Shown: positions 55,038 to 64,000, numbered from the stretch's first letter. The stretch: 64,000 nt of DNA from SAR86 cluster bacterium AG-313-D11 (GCA_003284215.1 QBVW01000002.1:91219-155218), one strand, 5' to 3'. Notes: generated by a model not told the origin, from the sequence alone. Made by a program: numbers and translations.

Positions 55038-56867
55038 CTAACGATTATAAAAAAATGAATCAATTGCATTGTGATCTAAAGTCTCTTGTTGCAGATCATT
55101 GATTAAATAACTTCCATCACTTTTTCGGAACATATATGAACAATATTGAATTTCATCGAGCACTAAATCAACCTTCATGTAATATAAAATTGTCTCGCAT
55201 TTATCGATCCAGATAAGATTTTTGCTTGCTTTAATTGATTTAACTTCGTTAATAAGAGGATTTGAAAAGTAGAAATCAAATCTCATCTCCTCTATATCAA
55301 ATTCATCATTGAACAAGATTAATATTGGTAACTTGGTTTGTCTCGATCCAAAATTTATAACTTTATTTTTAAGAACTACCTCAAAATTATTATTAATCTG
55401 CGGAAAAGACCACAGCAATAAAATATCTTTTTTATAAGACTCAACAATACTTTCTATGGACAAATCACTCTCAATTAAACTGGATTCAAAAAATAAATTT
55501 CTCCCGAATCCTAAACCTTTTGTATGAGATCCCATGACACTGAGAACCGTAGGTGCGATATCAAAAACAGTGCCAGGTTTAGAAATTTTCTTTGAGTTAA
55601 TACCTTGATCAAAAATCAAAAATAAGTTTTTTCTATCACCCATCTCAAGCATTGAGGTGGCTGTGTTTTTCAACGCTAGGTGATCAGAAGTTACAACAAG
55701 GGTGGTATTAGCATATGCTGGGCTTAACCTTAGGTTATCTATAAATTTTCCAGCTAACTGATCAGCGCAGTGAACAGCATTTAAAATAGGATTTTTTCCA
55801 TCTTGGTAGATTAACCCTTCGCATGAATTAGAGATGTAGCCATCAGGATGATGTGTATCTAAAGTTAAAGCAAAAATACCAAATGGATTCTCGCTCCCAT
55901 TAAGTTTATTATATCTCTCTGTCAATACTTTATAAAGATCATCATCATAAAGACCCCATGGAGATAATGATGAATTACTGACGATTTTATGAAGTTTTTG
56001 CAAGCCCTCAACAGTCTTAAACCCATGAGAGTTATAAAATTTACCCTTGCCCCCAAAATCAAGATTTGAACCTCCAAGATAATTTAAGTCATATTGATGT
56101 TTGGTCAAAATGTCTCCCAAGCAATTAGCCAATGGAAGAAATAGATCCATTCCCGACATTGAATTTCCTCTATAATTAGGAACAAGTAAGGGAATTCCAC
56201 ATTGAGATGCAACCATGCCAGCAATAGTCCAATTAGTTGATTTTGGTGAATGAATATTCGTAAAACTTACAGCCTCCCCTTCCAGTCTTTTTAAATTTGG
56301 AGTTAAGCCTGGGAAAATTGATTCATCAAAATATGTTCTTTCAAATTGCTCCAGATACAAATAAATAATATTTTTCTTTCTATTTAAAAATGTTTGCTCG
56401 TTTGCTCTAACAAAGAAATTTTGATTAGAGATTTCTACTTTCAAATTGTCTCCACCAGTTTTAAAATACAGTTTATGCAAGTCTTGAAAGAATGGATTTA
56501 TCACAAGGCTGGATATCAGAAAAATAGGCAATGCATAGTAAAAAGAAAGAAGAAAATTTTTAGTCTTAAAATCTTTGATGAAAAAAATAAAAATTAATAC
56601 AAAACAGACAAATATATAGGTTACTAGCAGAAAAATTGGTGCTATGTAATCATGAATTCCAAAGCCAGTAATACCAAAATAAAAATGATACAAAACTGCA
56701 TCATTAACCCCATCTCCAGATAGAAAATCTAGAAATAAATAAAAACCAAGGGATATCAGATTAATTAGGATTAACAGTAGGTATATCGCCCTTACTCTTC
56801 TTTGGTGCACGGCTTGTGTGAAGACCAATGAAATGATTGAAAGGCTTGTAGAAAAAATAAAAAACAT
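55038..56867 (-). CDS. OpgB-like phosphoglycerol transferase (sulfatase superfamily membrane protein)
   Basis: A 609-residue membrane enzyme with four to five N-terminal transmembrane helices (1-130) and a periplasmic alkaline-phosphatase-superfamily domain. It resembles E. coli OpgB/MdoB: YLYLEQFERTYFDESIFPGL, with the predicted metal-binding Glu, and STNWTIAGMVASQCGIPLL containing the nucleophile Thr, then a late metal site in VVTSDHLA. OpgB adds phosphoglycerol to periplasmic glucans. This one is shorter, and no opgGH is nearby, so another glycan or lipid acceptor is possible. It starts 13 bases after tRNA-Arg and has no clear Shine-Dalgarno. Confidence 0.82.
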   Translation of the reverse strand: MFFIFSTSLSIISLVFTQAVHQRRVRAIYLLLILINLISLGFYLFLDFLSGDGVNDAVLYHFYFGITGFGIHDYIAPIFLLVTYIFVCFVLIFIFFIKDFKTKNFLLSFYYALPIFLISSLVINPFFQDLHKLYFKTGGDNLKVEISNQNFFVRANEQTFLNRKKNIIYLYLEQFERTYFDESIFPGLTPNLKRLEGEAVSFTNIHSPKSTNWTIAGMVASQCGIPLLVPNYRGNSMSGMDLFLPLANCLGDILTKHQYDLNYLGGSNLDFGGKGKFYNSHGFKTVEGLQKLHKIVSNSSLSPWGLYDDDLYKVLTERYNKLNGSENPFGIFALTLDTHHPDGYISNSCEGLIYQDGKNPILNAVHCADQLAGKFIDNLRLSPAYANTTLVVTSDHLALKNTATSMLEMGDRKNLFLIFDQGINSKKISKPGTVFDIAPTVLSVMGSHTKGLGFGRNLFFESSLIESDLSIESIVESYKKDILLLWSFPQINNNFEVVLKNKVINFGSRQTKLPILILFNDEFDIEEMRFDFYFSNPLINEVKSIKASKNLIWIDKCETILYYMKVDLVLDEIQYCSYMFRKSDGSYLINDLQQETLDHNAIDSFFYNR

Positions 56868-56880
56868 TTCTTAAATTAAG

Positions 56881-56957
56881 TGGCGCGCCTGAAGAGATTC
56901 GAACTCCTGACCCACGGTTTAGAAAACCGTTGCTCTATCCAACTGAGCTACAGGCGC
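56881..56957 (-). tRNA. tRNA-Arg (anticodon TCT)
   Basis: A 77-base minus-strand cloverleaf. The acceptor GCGCCTG pairs with CAGGCGC, the anticodon loop TTTCTAA sits on ACGGT/ACCGT and the T-loop is TTCGAAT. CCA is encoded. Two bases separate it from tRNA-Pro upstream. Confidence 0.97.
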
Positions 56958-56959
56958 AC

Positions 56960-57036
56960 TGGTCGGGGTAGTAAGATTCGAACTTACGACCACTCGCTCC
57001 CAAAGCGAGTGCGCTACCAGACTGCGCTATACCCCG
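56960..57036 (-). tRNA. tRNA-Pro (anticodon TGG)
   Basis: A 77-base minus-strand cloverleaf. The acceptor CGGGGTA pairs with TACCCCG, the anticodon loop TTTGGGA sits on CTCGC/GCGAG and the T-loop is TTCGAAT. CCA is encoded. First gene of the Pro-Arg-opgB-like transcript. Confidence 0.97.
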
Positions 57037-57045
57037 AGACGAGTG

Positions 57046-57074
57046 ATCTTAAAGTTTTAAGGTTAAATAATCAA
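57046..57074 (-). promoter_or_regulatory. Promoter of the tRNA-Pro/tRNA-Arg transcript
   Basis: TTGATT (57074-57069), a 17-base spacer and TAAGAT (57051-57046) on the minus strand, nine bases before tRNA-Pro. Confidence 0.6.
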
Positions 57075-57114
57075 TCTCCATTGCATAAAAATTTAATGAT
57101 GAGAAAATGCTTGC

Positions 57115-57954
57115 ATGTCATCACAAATTTTAGATGGGAAAGCACTTGCTAAGTTGGCTGAAGAGGACATAAAAGCAAGTGTCTCCAAATTAAAAGAAAA
57201 TAGCATTACTCCAACATTGGCAACGATTTTAGTAGGTGTAGATCCTGCATCAGCAACCTATGTAAAAATGAAGCAAAATGCTTGCGCCAGGCTTGGTATG
57301 GATTCAATAGCAGTTGAGCTAGGTAAAGAGACTACAACCGAAGAGTTATTAGAAGCTATAGGAAGACTAAATCGAGATACTAAGGTTCATGGCATATTAT
57401 TGCAACATCCAGTGCCATCCCAAATCAATGAGCGTGAATGTTTTGATGCAATAAATGTTGAAAAAGATGTTGATGGAGTGACCTGTATAGGATTTGGTCA
57501 AATGACTATGGGAGAGGAGGCATTTGGTTCATGCACACCAGCTGGAATCATGCGCATGCTAGAGCATTATAAAATTGAAATTTCTGGTAAAAATGCAGTT
57601 GTAGTTGGCAGAAGCCCTATTCTTGGAAAACCCATGGCCATGATGCTATTAAATAAAAATGCAACCGTTACCATTTGTCACTCCAGGACAGCAAATCTTC
57701 AAGAATATGTTAAAAATGCTGATATATTAGTCGGAGCAGTTGGAGTGCCTCGTCTGATTAAAAAAGACTGGATTAAAAATGGAGCTGTGGTCATTGATGC
57801 TGGCTATCATCCTGCAGAGAAATGTGGTGATATTGATCTACAAGACATTGACTCTATTGCTTCTGCGCATACTCCCGTTCCTGGAGGAGTTGGTCCCATG
57901 ACGATTAATACATTAATTCTTAATACGTTGTTGGCTGCTCAAAAATTAATTTAG
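57115..57954 (+). CDS. folD: Bifunctional methylenetetrahydrofolate dehydrogenase/cyclohydrolase
   Basis: A 279-residue one-carbon enzyme. The signatures are [16 protein letters not shown] with the catalytic Lys in [17 protein letters not shown], the NADP-binding [17 protein letters not shown] and the C-terminal [12 protein letters not shown]. The length is typical. It is followed after one base by the ketoacyl synthase gene, so both are likely cotranscribed. Confidence 0.97.
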   Translation: MSSQILDGKALAKLAEEDIKASVSKLKENSITPTLATILVGVDPASATYVKMKQNACARLGMDSIAVELGKETTTEELLEAIGRLNRDTKVHGILLQHPVPSQINERECFDAINVEKDVDGVTCIGFGQMTMGEEAFGSCTPAGIMRMLEHYKIEISGKNAVVVGRSPILGKPMAMMLLNKNATVTICHSRTANLQEYVKNADILVGAVGVPRLIKKDWIKNGAVVIDAGYHPAEKCGDIDLQDIDSIASAHTPVPGGVGPMTINTLILNTLLAAQKLI

Positions 57955-57955
57955 C

Positions 57956-59647
57956 ATGTCGAACCTCCCCTTAGTTGTTGGTTACGGTGGGATTAATGCA
58001 GCTGGAAGGTCAATCTTTGATTTCTCTCATCAAAGAATGTTATTCGATAGTGTCCCCATAGAAAAACAAAATGAGGTGTTGCAAAGTCTTGGCCACCTAA
58101 TGGGAACCAATAAAAAAGAAAAAATCTTAAACAAAACTCTGCTTAGAACGATTGATGACGATTTCTTTGATAACCATAATTTTAGATCGCCAAAATTACC
58201 GACTTTAGCTGGAGGTCAACTGCCCTCGGGATTTAATCCTGCTAAAACCTATAACTCAAGGCAACACCCACGCAGTCTTGCAATGACTGTCTTTGGTTTA
58301 TCTGATGCTGTAATGAGTCTTGGTTTGCCATGGGAGGAAATTTTATCAAAAGTGCCTCGACAAAAAATATCATGTGTCTCTGGTTGTGCTGTTGCTCAAG
58401 CTGATAAATATGGGATGGGAGGAATGTTTCAAGCACCTTTAGCCGACTCTAGAATTACAAGCAAACATATGGCCATGTCGCTAGGAGAAGGTAGCGCAGA
58501 TTTTGGTCATGCGTATATTTTGGGCAGTATGGGCTCTACAGGAAATTACACAGGTGCATGCGCAACTTTTCAATACAACCTGAAGCTTGGCATTTCGATG
58601 ATTCAATCAGGGGAGTCCTTGATTAGTATCGTTGGCGCAGCCGAGTCAGGTATTGTCCCTGAAATATATGAAGCATTTTCTGCCACCAAGGGTTTAGCAG
58701 AAGATGTGAATCTCTTAAAGTTACAAGAAAGACTTGGTGAAGACTTTGCTGAACCTAATCATAGAAAAATCTGCAGACCTTTCGGTGAGAATATTGGTAT
58801 GAGTTTGGGAGAATCTGCTCAGTTTGTAATTTTGATGGCAGATAGTCTCGCTATTGAGCTCGGGTTAAATATTTATGGTGCAGCCTTATCAAGCCATATT
58901 CATGCTGATGGTTATAAGAAATCCATCTCTGGTCCTGGAGCTGGGAATTATTTAACAGTTGGAAAAGCTTTTAACGAAATTAATAAGCATTTTGGTAAAG
59001 ATGCTTTAAATAAAACTTTTTTTCATGCGCATGGAACTAGCACTCCTCAAAACAGAGAAAGCGAATCTCATATTATCTCTAGCCTGTCTAAGGCCTTTGG
59101 TATTAAATCTTTACCTGTCACTGCTATTAAATCTTATCTCGGTCACTCTCTAGCTGCTGCAGGCGGGGATCAAATGATCAGTTCGCTGGGAAGTTGGAGA
59201 AATAATCTAATTCCAAGTATTGCCTCTACTCCAAAGCTCGCTGACAACGTCTACAGTGAAAACGTAAATTTTTTATTGGAAAATTTAGAATTTGAGCACA
59301 ATGATTTTGATTTTGCTGTTTTAAATGCAAAAGGTTTCGGCGGTAACAATGGCAGTGCTTTGCTTGCCTCTCCATCAAAAGCAATGCAGCTATTGCAATC
59401 AAAATATTCACAAAATCAGCTAAATAAATATCACAAACAAAAGCAAGGAATAGATGAGCAATTGCTAGAAAATAAAAATAGAATTCTTCAAGGGGAAATG
59501 AAGTCTAGGTATATTTTTGGAGAAGATGTCATAGATGGTATTAATGATTTTGAGGTTGAATCACATCAAATTACTAATAAATTAAATGATGAAAAGTTTT
59601 ACCTTGAATCCACTCTGCCTTATAAAGATTTTTTTAAAACCAAGTAA
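57956..59647 (+). CDS. fabY: Beta-ketoacyl-ACP synthase, FabY-like
   Basis: A 563-residue condensing enzyme longer than FabB or FabF, in keeping with the FabY group known from Pseudomonas, which can start fatty-acid synthesis. The active site is Cys202 (TGACATFQYNL), His359 (HAHGTSTPQN), Lys392 and His397 (KSYLGHSLAAAGG). A C-terminal extension of about 75 residues is Gln/Lys-rich and helical. It partners logically with fabI elsewhere in the window. Whether fabH is absent, which would make it essential, cannot be told. Confidence 0.85.
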   Translation: MSNLPLVVGYGGINAAGRSIFDFSHQRMLFDSVPIEKQNEVLQSLGHLMGTNKKEKILNKTLLRTIDDDFFDNHNFRSPKLPTLAGGQLPSGFNPAKTYNSRQHPRSLAMTVFGLSDAVMSLGLPWEEILSKVPRQKISCVSGCAVAQADKYGMGGMFQAPLADSRITSKHMAMSLGEGSADFGHAYILGSMGSTGNYTGACATFQYNLKLGISMIQSGESLISIVGAAESGIVPEIYEAFSATKGLAEDVNLLKLQERLGEDFAEPNHRKICRPFGENIGMSLGESAQFVILMADSLAIELGLNIYGAALSSHIHADGYKKSISGPGAGNYLTVGKAFNEINKHFGKDALNKTFFHAHGTSTPQNRESESHIISSLSKAFGIKSLPVTAIKSYLGHSLAAAGGDQMISSLGSWRNNLIPSIASTPKLADNVYSENVNFLLENLEFEHNDFDFAVLNAKGFGGNNGSALLASPSKAMQLLQSKYSQNQLNKYHKQKQGIDEQLLENKNRILQGEMKSRYIFGEDVIDGINDFEVESHQITNKLNDEKFYLESTLPYKDFFKTK

Positions 59648-59758
59648 AAATACCTATATCACCAAAAATGGTACATATAATTATTAAAATTATAGGACAA
59701 AGAGATGGGTCATACCTTAAAATAAAGACTTATCCGCGTAAGGAAGGAGAAAAGGTAC

Positions 59759-60430
59759 ATGTCATATGACAAAACAAAAACTGATCCTGCTCTAGGGCAA
59801 AGAGTTCACAAACATTTGGTTTCGGTGGGAGTCGAAACTCCAGTTATTGATAATGGCTTGTCGCGTAAAGAAAAAATTGACAAGATCGAAGGTCACTTTG
59901 ATGAGATTGTCTCAACTTTAGGCCTTGATTTAAAAGATGATAGCTTGATGGATACCCCAAAACGCGTTGCTAAAATGTATGTAAACGAAATCTTTTGGGG
60001 GCTAGATTACGATGCATTTCCTAAAGCGACTGTGGTTGAAAACAAGATGAATTACAATGAAATGATCGTCGAAAGAAATATTTCAGTGCAATCTAATTGC
60101 GAACATCACTTTGTTGTCATTGACGGTCTGGCAACGGTTGCATATGTACCCAAGAAAAATGTACTAGGTTTGTCAAAAATTAATCGTATAGTTGAATACT
60201 TTTCTAAAAGACCTCAGATCCAAGAGCGCTTAACTGAGCAAATATATCACGCACTCTCCTTTATACTAGATACAGAAAATGTAGCAGTAATGGTTGATGC
60301 ACAACATTATTGTGTTAAATCGAGGGGTGTTGAAGACACTGGCAGCTCAACAATAACAAGCCGACTAGGCGGCAGTTTTAAAGAACATCCTGAAGTTCGA
60401 GCAGAATTTTTATCTCTGCTTAAGTTGTAG
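59759..60430 (+). CDS. folE: GTP cyclohydrolase I
   Basis: A 223-residue enzyme making dihydroneopterin triphosphate from GTP for folate. The zinc ligands are Cys114 and His117 (SNCEHHF) and Cys185 (AQHYCVKSRG). GLSKINRIVEYFSKRPQIQE is the family signature. A purine-rich AAGGAAGGAG precedes the ATG. It overlaps the convergent DUF4389 gene by 11 bases. With folD nearby it suggests a folate-rich neighbourhood. Confidence 0.96.
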   Translation: MSYDKTKTDPALGQRVHKHLVSVGVETPVIDNGLSRKEKIDKIEGHFDEIVSTLGLDLKDDSLMDTPKRVAKMYVNEIFWGLDYDAFPKATVVENKMNYNEMIVERNISVQSNCEHHFVVIDGLATVAYVPKKNVLGLSKINRIVEYFSKRPQIQERLTEQIYHALSFILDTENVAVMVDAQHYCVKSRGVEDTGSSTITSRLGGSFKEHPEVRAEFLSLLKL

Positions 60431-60782
60431 GTTTATCTGTCTGATCCTCGTCTAGGTCAGCTTCTTCAGCTTCTACTTCAACAAGCTCTGCCTCTTCATG
60501 AGAGTCTGAAACTTCAGAATTACCCTTGAATGGCCAAGGCTTAGAATCTGTATTAAAACTAAGGAAGTTCAACGAATCATTAAAAAATTCTTGTAGCCAA
60601 TTATTTGCAGATTTAAGTTGGTCATTTGTATTCGATGTGAACAGATAAAAGAAAGATTGAAGTATTGCTAAAATTATTAAAATGTTTACAACAGCATTGA
60701 TTGCAAATGAATAGATGACCATGAAAAAAAATCGTTTCCACTTTTTTAAATCTAATAGTTCGTCTTTGTTTATGTCATTCAT
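60420..60782 (-). CDS. DUF4389 domain membrane protein
   Basis: A 120-residue protein of unknown function. The central domain (about 13-90) matches DUF4389: KKWKRFFFMVIYSFAINAVV as a membrane helix, then LQSFFYLFTSNTNDQLKSAN, then a C-terminal acidic tail (about 92-120) of Glu and Asp residues. Three bases overlap gpsA, so it is the last gene of the htpG-gpsA unit. Confidence 0.75.
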   Translation of the reverse strand: MNDINKDELLDLKKWKRFFFMVIYSFAINAVVNILIILAILQSFFYLFTSNTNDQLKSANNWLQEFFNDSLNFLSFNTDSKPWPFKGNSEVSDSHEEAELVEVEAEEADLDEDQTDKPTT

Positions 60783-61819
60783 AATTCTTTTCCTTCCTTA
60801 TAGGTAAATTCTACATCAACTTCATTAGGGTGATCGAGCAAATCCTGGATTAATTGATCTGCTGATACATTAGAATACAAGATGTCGTATAACGAACTTA
60901 CCAACGGCATGCTCACATTCATTTTCTTTGCCTCTTGGTAGACCACTTCAAGTGTCTTTGCTCCTTCAGCAACTTGTCCAACTTTGTCTTTTGCATCTAC
61001 TAAAGAAAGATCTTCAGCAATTAATTCACCAAGCTGAAAGTTTCTTGACAGCTTTGAGGTACATGTTGCCATTAAATCACCCATGCCTGCCAAGCCTAAA
61101 AACGTGATGGGGTTTGCTCCTTTGGCTACAGCAAATCTGCTCATCTCCGCCATGCTTCTGGTAACGATAAACCCTAAGGCATTTTCTCCAACCAGTTTTG
61201 CATGAGCAATACCACAACAAATAGCATATATATTTTTTAAGGCTCCAGCCAATTCAACACCTTGAATGTCTTGACTAGAAAAAACCTTAAAAGTTTTTGA
61301 GGACAGCATTGATTTAATTTCAAAGGTAAGACTCTCATTCTCAGAGGCGATCACGGTTCCTGCTACCTTTGCTTCAGCTATTTCCTTGGCAAGATTTGGA
61401 CCACTGAGTGCACCAATTCTATTGCCTATAATGTGCCCTAGGTGCTGATCAATAGTGTCTGTCATTGTTCTAAAGGGCTGAGACTTAATCCCTTTTGTGC
61501 AAGAAATGACGTTTACAGAGGGACTAATGAGTGGTTCAAGACGAGAAATAACTTCCTCAAATATGATGCTAGGAGTAGCGACTAAAATATATTCAGAATC
61601 ACTGACCACCAAAGCCAGATCATCATCAGCAGTAATGTTATCTGACAACTTTAATTCTGGATGATAGGTTGCATTGGCTCCCTCAGAATTGATCCTCAAA
61701 GCCTGTTCAGCATCACGAACCCATAAACGAACCTCATAACCATTTGAGGCAGCAATGTTTGCTAAAACTGTGCCGAAGCTCCCACCACCGAGAACTGCAA
61801 CTTGTTTTTTAGCTGTCAT
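60779..61819 (-). CDS. gpsA: Glycerol-3-phosphate dehydrogenase [NAD(P)+]
   Basis: A 346-residue enzyme reducing dihydroxyacetone phosphate to glycerol-3-phosphate for phospholipids. The Rossmann motif is GGGSFGTVLANIA (11-23). SCTKGIKSQPFRTM and LSGPNLAKEIAEAKVAGTVI are family signatures, with catalytic Lys in ELAGALKNIYAI. The ATG follows the htpG stop without any spacer (TAA then ATG). Confidence 0.96.
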   Translation of the reverse strand: MTAKKQVAVLGGGSFGTVLANIAASNGYEVRLWVRDAEQALRINSEGANATYHPELKLSDNITADDDLALVVSDSEYILVATPSIIFEEVISRLEPLISPSVNVISCTKGIKSQPFRTMTDTIDQHLGHIIGNRIGALSGPNLAKEIAEAKVAGTVIASENESLTFEIKSMLSSKTFKVFSSQDIQGVELAGALKNIYAICCGIAHAKLVGENALGFIVTRSMAEMSRFAVAKGANPITFLGLAGMGDLMATCTSKLSRNFQLGELIAEDLSLVDAKDKVGQVAEGAKTLEVVYQEAKKMNVSMPLVSSLYDILYSNVSADQLIQDLLDHPNEVDVEFTYKEGKEL

Positions 61820-63646
61820 TTATCCTAGGTATTTATCTAATTGTCTAAGATATTTAGCAGGGTCTTTTGGTGATCCACCCTCTGCAATAATCGCATAATC
61901 AAATAAGAATTCAGCAAAATTAGAAAACTCTTTACCAGACATATTGCCTAATTTCTTGATAAGTTTATGTTTTAAATTAACCTCAAAAACTGGCTTTGAC
62001 TCATTGAAAGTTTGCCCAGATGCTTCCAATATTCTTTTAAGCTGGGCGCCTGGTTCATCCTTAGAAAGTACCAAGCAAGCTGCAGAATCAACAAGACGCG
62101 AGCTCGCAATGACATCCGAAACTCTTGTATCAAGGGATTTTTTCATCTTATCAATGATTTCCTGCTTTTCTTTGGTGACTCTAGGTTTTTTTGCTCCTTC
62201 CTCTAGCTCCTCTTTAGCAACATTAATTAATGTCTTGCCTTTAAATTGCATGAGGGTGGACATAAGCCATTCATCAATTCTGTCAGTTAAAAGCAAAACT
62301 TCAGTACCATTAGCTTTTAAATGTTCAATATGTGGAGAATTGACTGCAGCTTCGTATGTGTCTGCAATTGAGTAGTAAATTTTTTCCTCATCGTCGTTCA
62401 TGCGTTCAATATATTGATCAAAAGTGGTATCAACTTTATTTTCATCAGATGCGGTGCTCGCAAACAAAAAAAGTTCAGCAATGGACTCAGAGTTTTCATA
62501 GTCTTCTGCTGGTCCCTCTTTGATAACTAGGCCGAATTCTTTCCAGAATTTCTGATAGTCTTCAGGTTGATCTTTCTGCATTTTCTTCAAAGTATCAAGC
62601 ACCCTTTTGCTTAGACCTTTTTTGATTGAGTCTACCAGCGGGTCATCTTGGAGTATTTCTCTAGAAACATTGAGAGGTAAATCGCTTGAATCCACTACCC
62701 CTTTTATAAAACGAAGGTATAACGGAAGGAAATGCGCAGCATCATCCATAATAAAGACTCGCTGAATAAACAGCTTAATTCCTCTTGGAGTATCTCTGTT
62801 CCAAAGGTCATAGGGGGATTTTTCAGGGATAAAAAGCAAACTTGAGTAATCTTGCTTGCCTTCAACTTTATTATGCATCCAGGTCAAGGGGTCATTGGAA
62901 TCATAGGATATAAACTTATAGAATTCTTTGTATTCATCTGCTTTAACTGATCTTTTTGATTTTAACCAAATAGCTTCTGAGTCATTGATGGTTTCTGGAT
63001 CTCCCTCCTCAGGATTTAAAATTAAGGGGAAGTTAATATATTGAGAGTATTTTTGCAGCAAAAACTTAACTCTCATTAATTCAGAAAACTCTTTGTTATC
63101 TTCGTTAAGATAAATGGTGATCTTGGTCCCTCTATCTTCTTTTGGAATCTTTGAAAGTTGATATGTGTCCTCACCGGAACTCTCCCACATGACAGCCTCT
63201 TCTGAAGACATGTTTGCAGCTCTTGAGTGAACTGATACTTTTTCAGCCACCATAAATACAGAGTAAAAGCCTACTCCAAATTGACCTATAAGATTAGAAT
63301 CCTTTTTCTTATCTCCAGTCATTTCTGATAAAAATTGAGCAGTACCAGATTTAGCTATGGTTCCAATGTTTGCAATAATTTCATCTTCCGTCATGCCAAT
63401 TCCATTGTCTGAAATAGTAACGGTATTATTTTGAGCATTTAGACTAATGTTAATTTTTAAATCAGTATCTCCCTCAAGTAACTTTGAGTTTTCTATAGCA
63501 TTAAATCTTAGCTTATCAAGAGCATCAGAAGAGTTAGATACAAGCTCCCGCAAAAAGATTTCTTTGTTTGAATACAATGAATGTATCATCAGCTGTAAAA
63601 GCTGCTTGGTTTCAGTTTGAAAAGATTTAGTTTTTGATCTAGCCAT
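61820..63646 (-). CDS. htpG: Hsp90-family chaperone HtpG
   Basis: A 608-residue ATP-dependent chaperone. The N-domain has SNKEIFLRELVSNSSDALDK (about 26-45), DNGIGMT and GQFGVGFYS for nucleotide binding. The middle domain has RGIKLFIQRVFIMDD with the catalytic-loop arginine (LNVSREILQ). The length is typical of bacterial HtpG. The ribosome site GGGGA precedes the ATG. Confidence 0.97.
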   Translation of the reverse strand: MARSKTKSFQTETKQLLQLMIHSLYSNKEIFLRELVSNSSDALDKLRFNAIENSKLLEGDTDLKINISLNAQNNTVTISDNGIGMTEDEIIANIGTIAKSGTAQFLSEMTGDKKKDSNLIGQFGVGFYSVFMVAEKVSVHSRAANMSSEEAVMWESSGEDTYQLSKIPKEDRGTKITIYLNEDNKEFSELMRVKFLLQKYSQYINFPLILNPEEGDPETINDSEAIWLKSKRSVKADEYKEFYKFISYDSNDPLTWMHNKVEGKQDYSSLLFIPEKSPYDLWNRDTPRGIKLFIQRVFIMDDAAHFLPLYLRFIKGVVDSSDLPLNVSREILQDDPLVDSIKKGLSKRVLDTLKKMQKDQPEDYQKFWKEFGLVIKEGPAEDYENSESIAELFLFASTASDENKVDTTFDQYIERMNDDEEKIYYSIADTYEAAVNSPHIEHLKANGTEVLLLTDRIDEWLMSTLMQFKGKTLINVAKEELEEGAKKPRVTKEKQEIIDKMKKSLDTRVSDVIASSRLVDSAACLVLSKDEPGAQLKRILEASGQTFNESKPVFEVNLKHKLIKKLGNMSGKEFSNFAEFLFDYAIIAEGGSPKDPAKYLRQLDKYLG

Positions 63647-63705
63647 AGTTAATTATCCCCTTTGAAAACAATATGGTGTTGAAACGATCAAGTTCAAGCA
63701 TTAGT

Positions 63706-63846
63706 TCAATTTTTTTTTGCTTCAGCCTTGCATTTTTTACTGCAAAATTTAACTTCATCCCAAGATCGTTCCCATTTTTTTCTCCAAGCAAATGAGCGAT
63801 TACAGTTTTTACAAACTTTAGTTTCGAGATTCAACTTTTTATGCAA
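63706..63846 (-). CDS. DUF2256 small zinc-ribbon protein
   Basis: A 46-residue protein too short for most gene calls. From a TTG at 63846 it reads MHKKLNLETKV, then CKNC, then SFAWRKKWERSWDEVKFCS and KKC. The CxxC...CxxxC cysteines and the WRKKWxxxWdeVkFC signature match DUF2256. An in-frame TGA lies five codons upstream and no ATG is available, so TTG is the best start. It follows the stop of the unknown membrane gene by eight bases. Function unknown, probably metal or nucleic-acid binding. Confidence 0.8.
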   Translation of the reverse strand: MHKKLNLETKVCKNCNRSFAWRKKWERSWDEVKFCSKKCKAEAKKN

Positions 63847-63854
63847 AATAAAAT

Positions 63855-64000
63855 TTAATCAATTAGTAGAAAAAACTGAATGATGCTGAGAGCAAAAATT
63901 ACTATGGTGCAGTAGACGCTGACTCCATGAGAAAAAGAAAATAATTTATTCCAACCTCTGTCTTTTGCAGCATTAGTAATTGGGATCCCAACAAGGCCAA
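63855..64000 (-). CDS. C-terminal end of an unknown membrane protein (runs off the window)
   Basis: About 47 codons ending in a TAA at 63855-63857. The visible part is LVGIPITNAAKDRGWNKLFS, then a single hydrophobic helix TIVIFALSIIQFFLLID at the very end. I do not recognise the family. Same strand as DUF2256 and directly upstream of it. Confidence 0.6.
   Translation of the reverse strand, partial: GLVGIPITNAAKDRGWNKLFSFSHGVSVYCTIVIFALSIIQFFLLID

Noticed and set aside
56880..57152. 90-residue plus-strand ORF across tRNA-Arg and tRNA-Pro
   Set aside because: It is the antisense of two tRNA genes, a common false gene, and overlaps folD in another frame.
59668..59769. 33-codon ORF just before folE, overlapping its start
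   Set aside because: No ribosome site and no recognisable family. The folE start has its own good Shine-Dalgarno. Probably chance.

Overview
The window is an AT-rich, gene-dense bacterial chromosome segment. I read it as a marine gammaproteobacterium of the SAR86 type. This is an inference from the low GC, the gammaproteobacterial order tig-clpP-clpX-lon-hupB-ppiD, a FabY-type ketoacyl synthase, four large TonB-dependent receptors, very short intergenic gaps (none exceeds about 210 bases) and few Shine-Dalgarno sequences. There are no insertion sequences, prophage genes, CRISPR arrays or rRNA genes. Four tRNA genes are present (Ala-GGC, His-GTG, Arg-TCT, Pro-TGG).

Region 1 (1-2.1 kb) is a MacAB-type exporter with a separate ATPase. 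Its permease runs off the left edge. Region 2 (2.1-17.7 kb) is accessory catabolism: a deazaflavin-type nitroreductase, a glutaryl-CoA-dehydrogenase-like enzyme, a TonB receptor, a small Smr protein, P450, SDR, an acetoacetate-decarboxylase-family protein, a KshA-like Rieske protein with one cluster ligand altered, a SnoaL-like protein, an old-yellow-enzyme/FadH-like reductase, a TauD/TfdA dioxygenase and a thiolase-like protein. Together these look like a route for oxidising a cyclic hydrophobic compound (terpenoid or steroid-like), but the substrate is not visible. Thymidine kinase, an alternative oxidase and tRNA-Ala sit among them.

Region 3 (17.7-26.3 kb) is a LysR regulator divergent from a TonB receptor. 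The receptor is followed by an alpha/beta-hydrolase-like protein lacking the nucleophile serine, a DASS/SLC13 anion symporter, gamma-glutamyltranspeptidase and an EthD-domain protein. Region 4 (26.3-30.5 kb) is housekeeping: gltX, dnaQ, rnhA, mltD. Region 5 (30.5-44.5 kb) looks like peptide acquisition: two paralogous TonB receptors of more than 1000 residues with a shared promoter element, then an operon of a DUF305/LVIVD-like protein, an S9 peptidase and OppA-OppB-OppC without ATPases.

Region 6 (44.6-64 kb) is core metabolism and proteostasis: fabI, ppiD, hupB, lon, clpX, clpP, tig, a GST-like protein, trhO, an OpgB-like transferase, folD, fabY, folE, a DUF4389 protein, gpsA, htpG, a short DUF2256 zinc-ribbon gene with a TTG start, and the C-terminus of an unknown membrane protein. 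All three tRNA loci are followed closely by a protein gene on the same strand. Several genes have a -10-like box only 6 to 9 bases before the ATG and no Shine-Dalgarno, which suggests leaderless transcripts.
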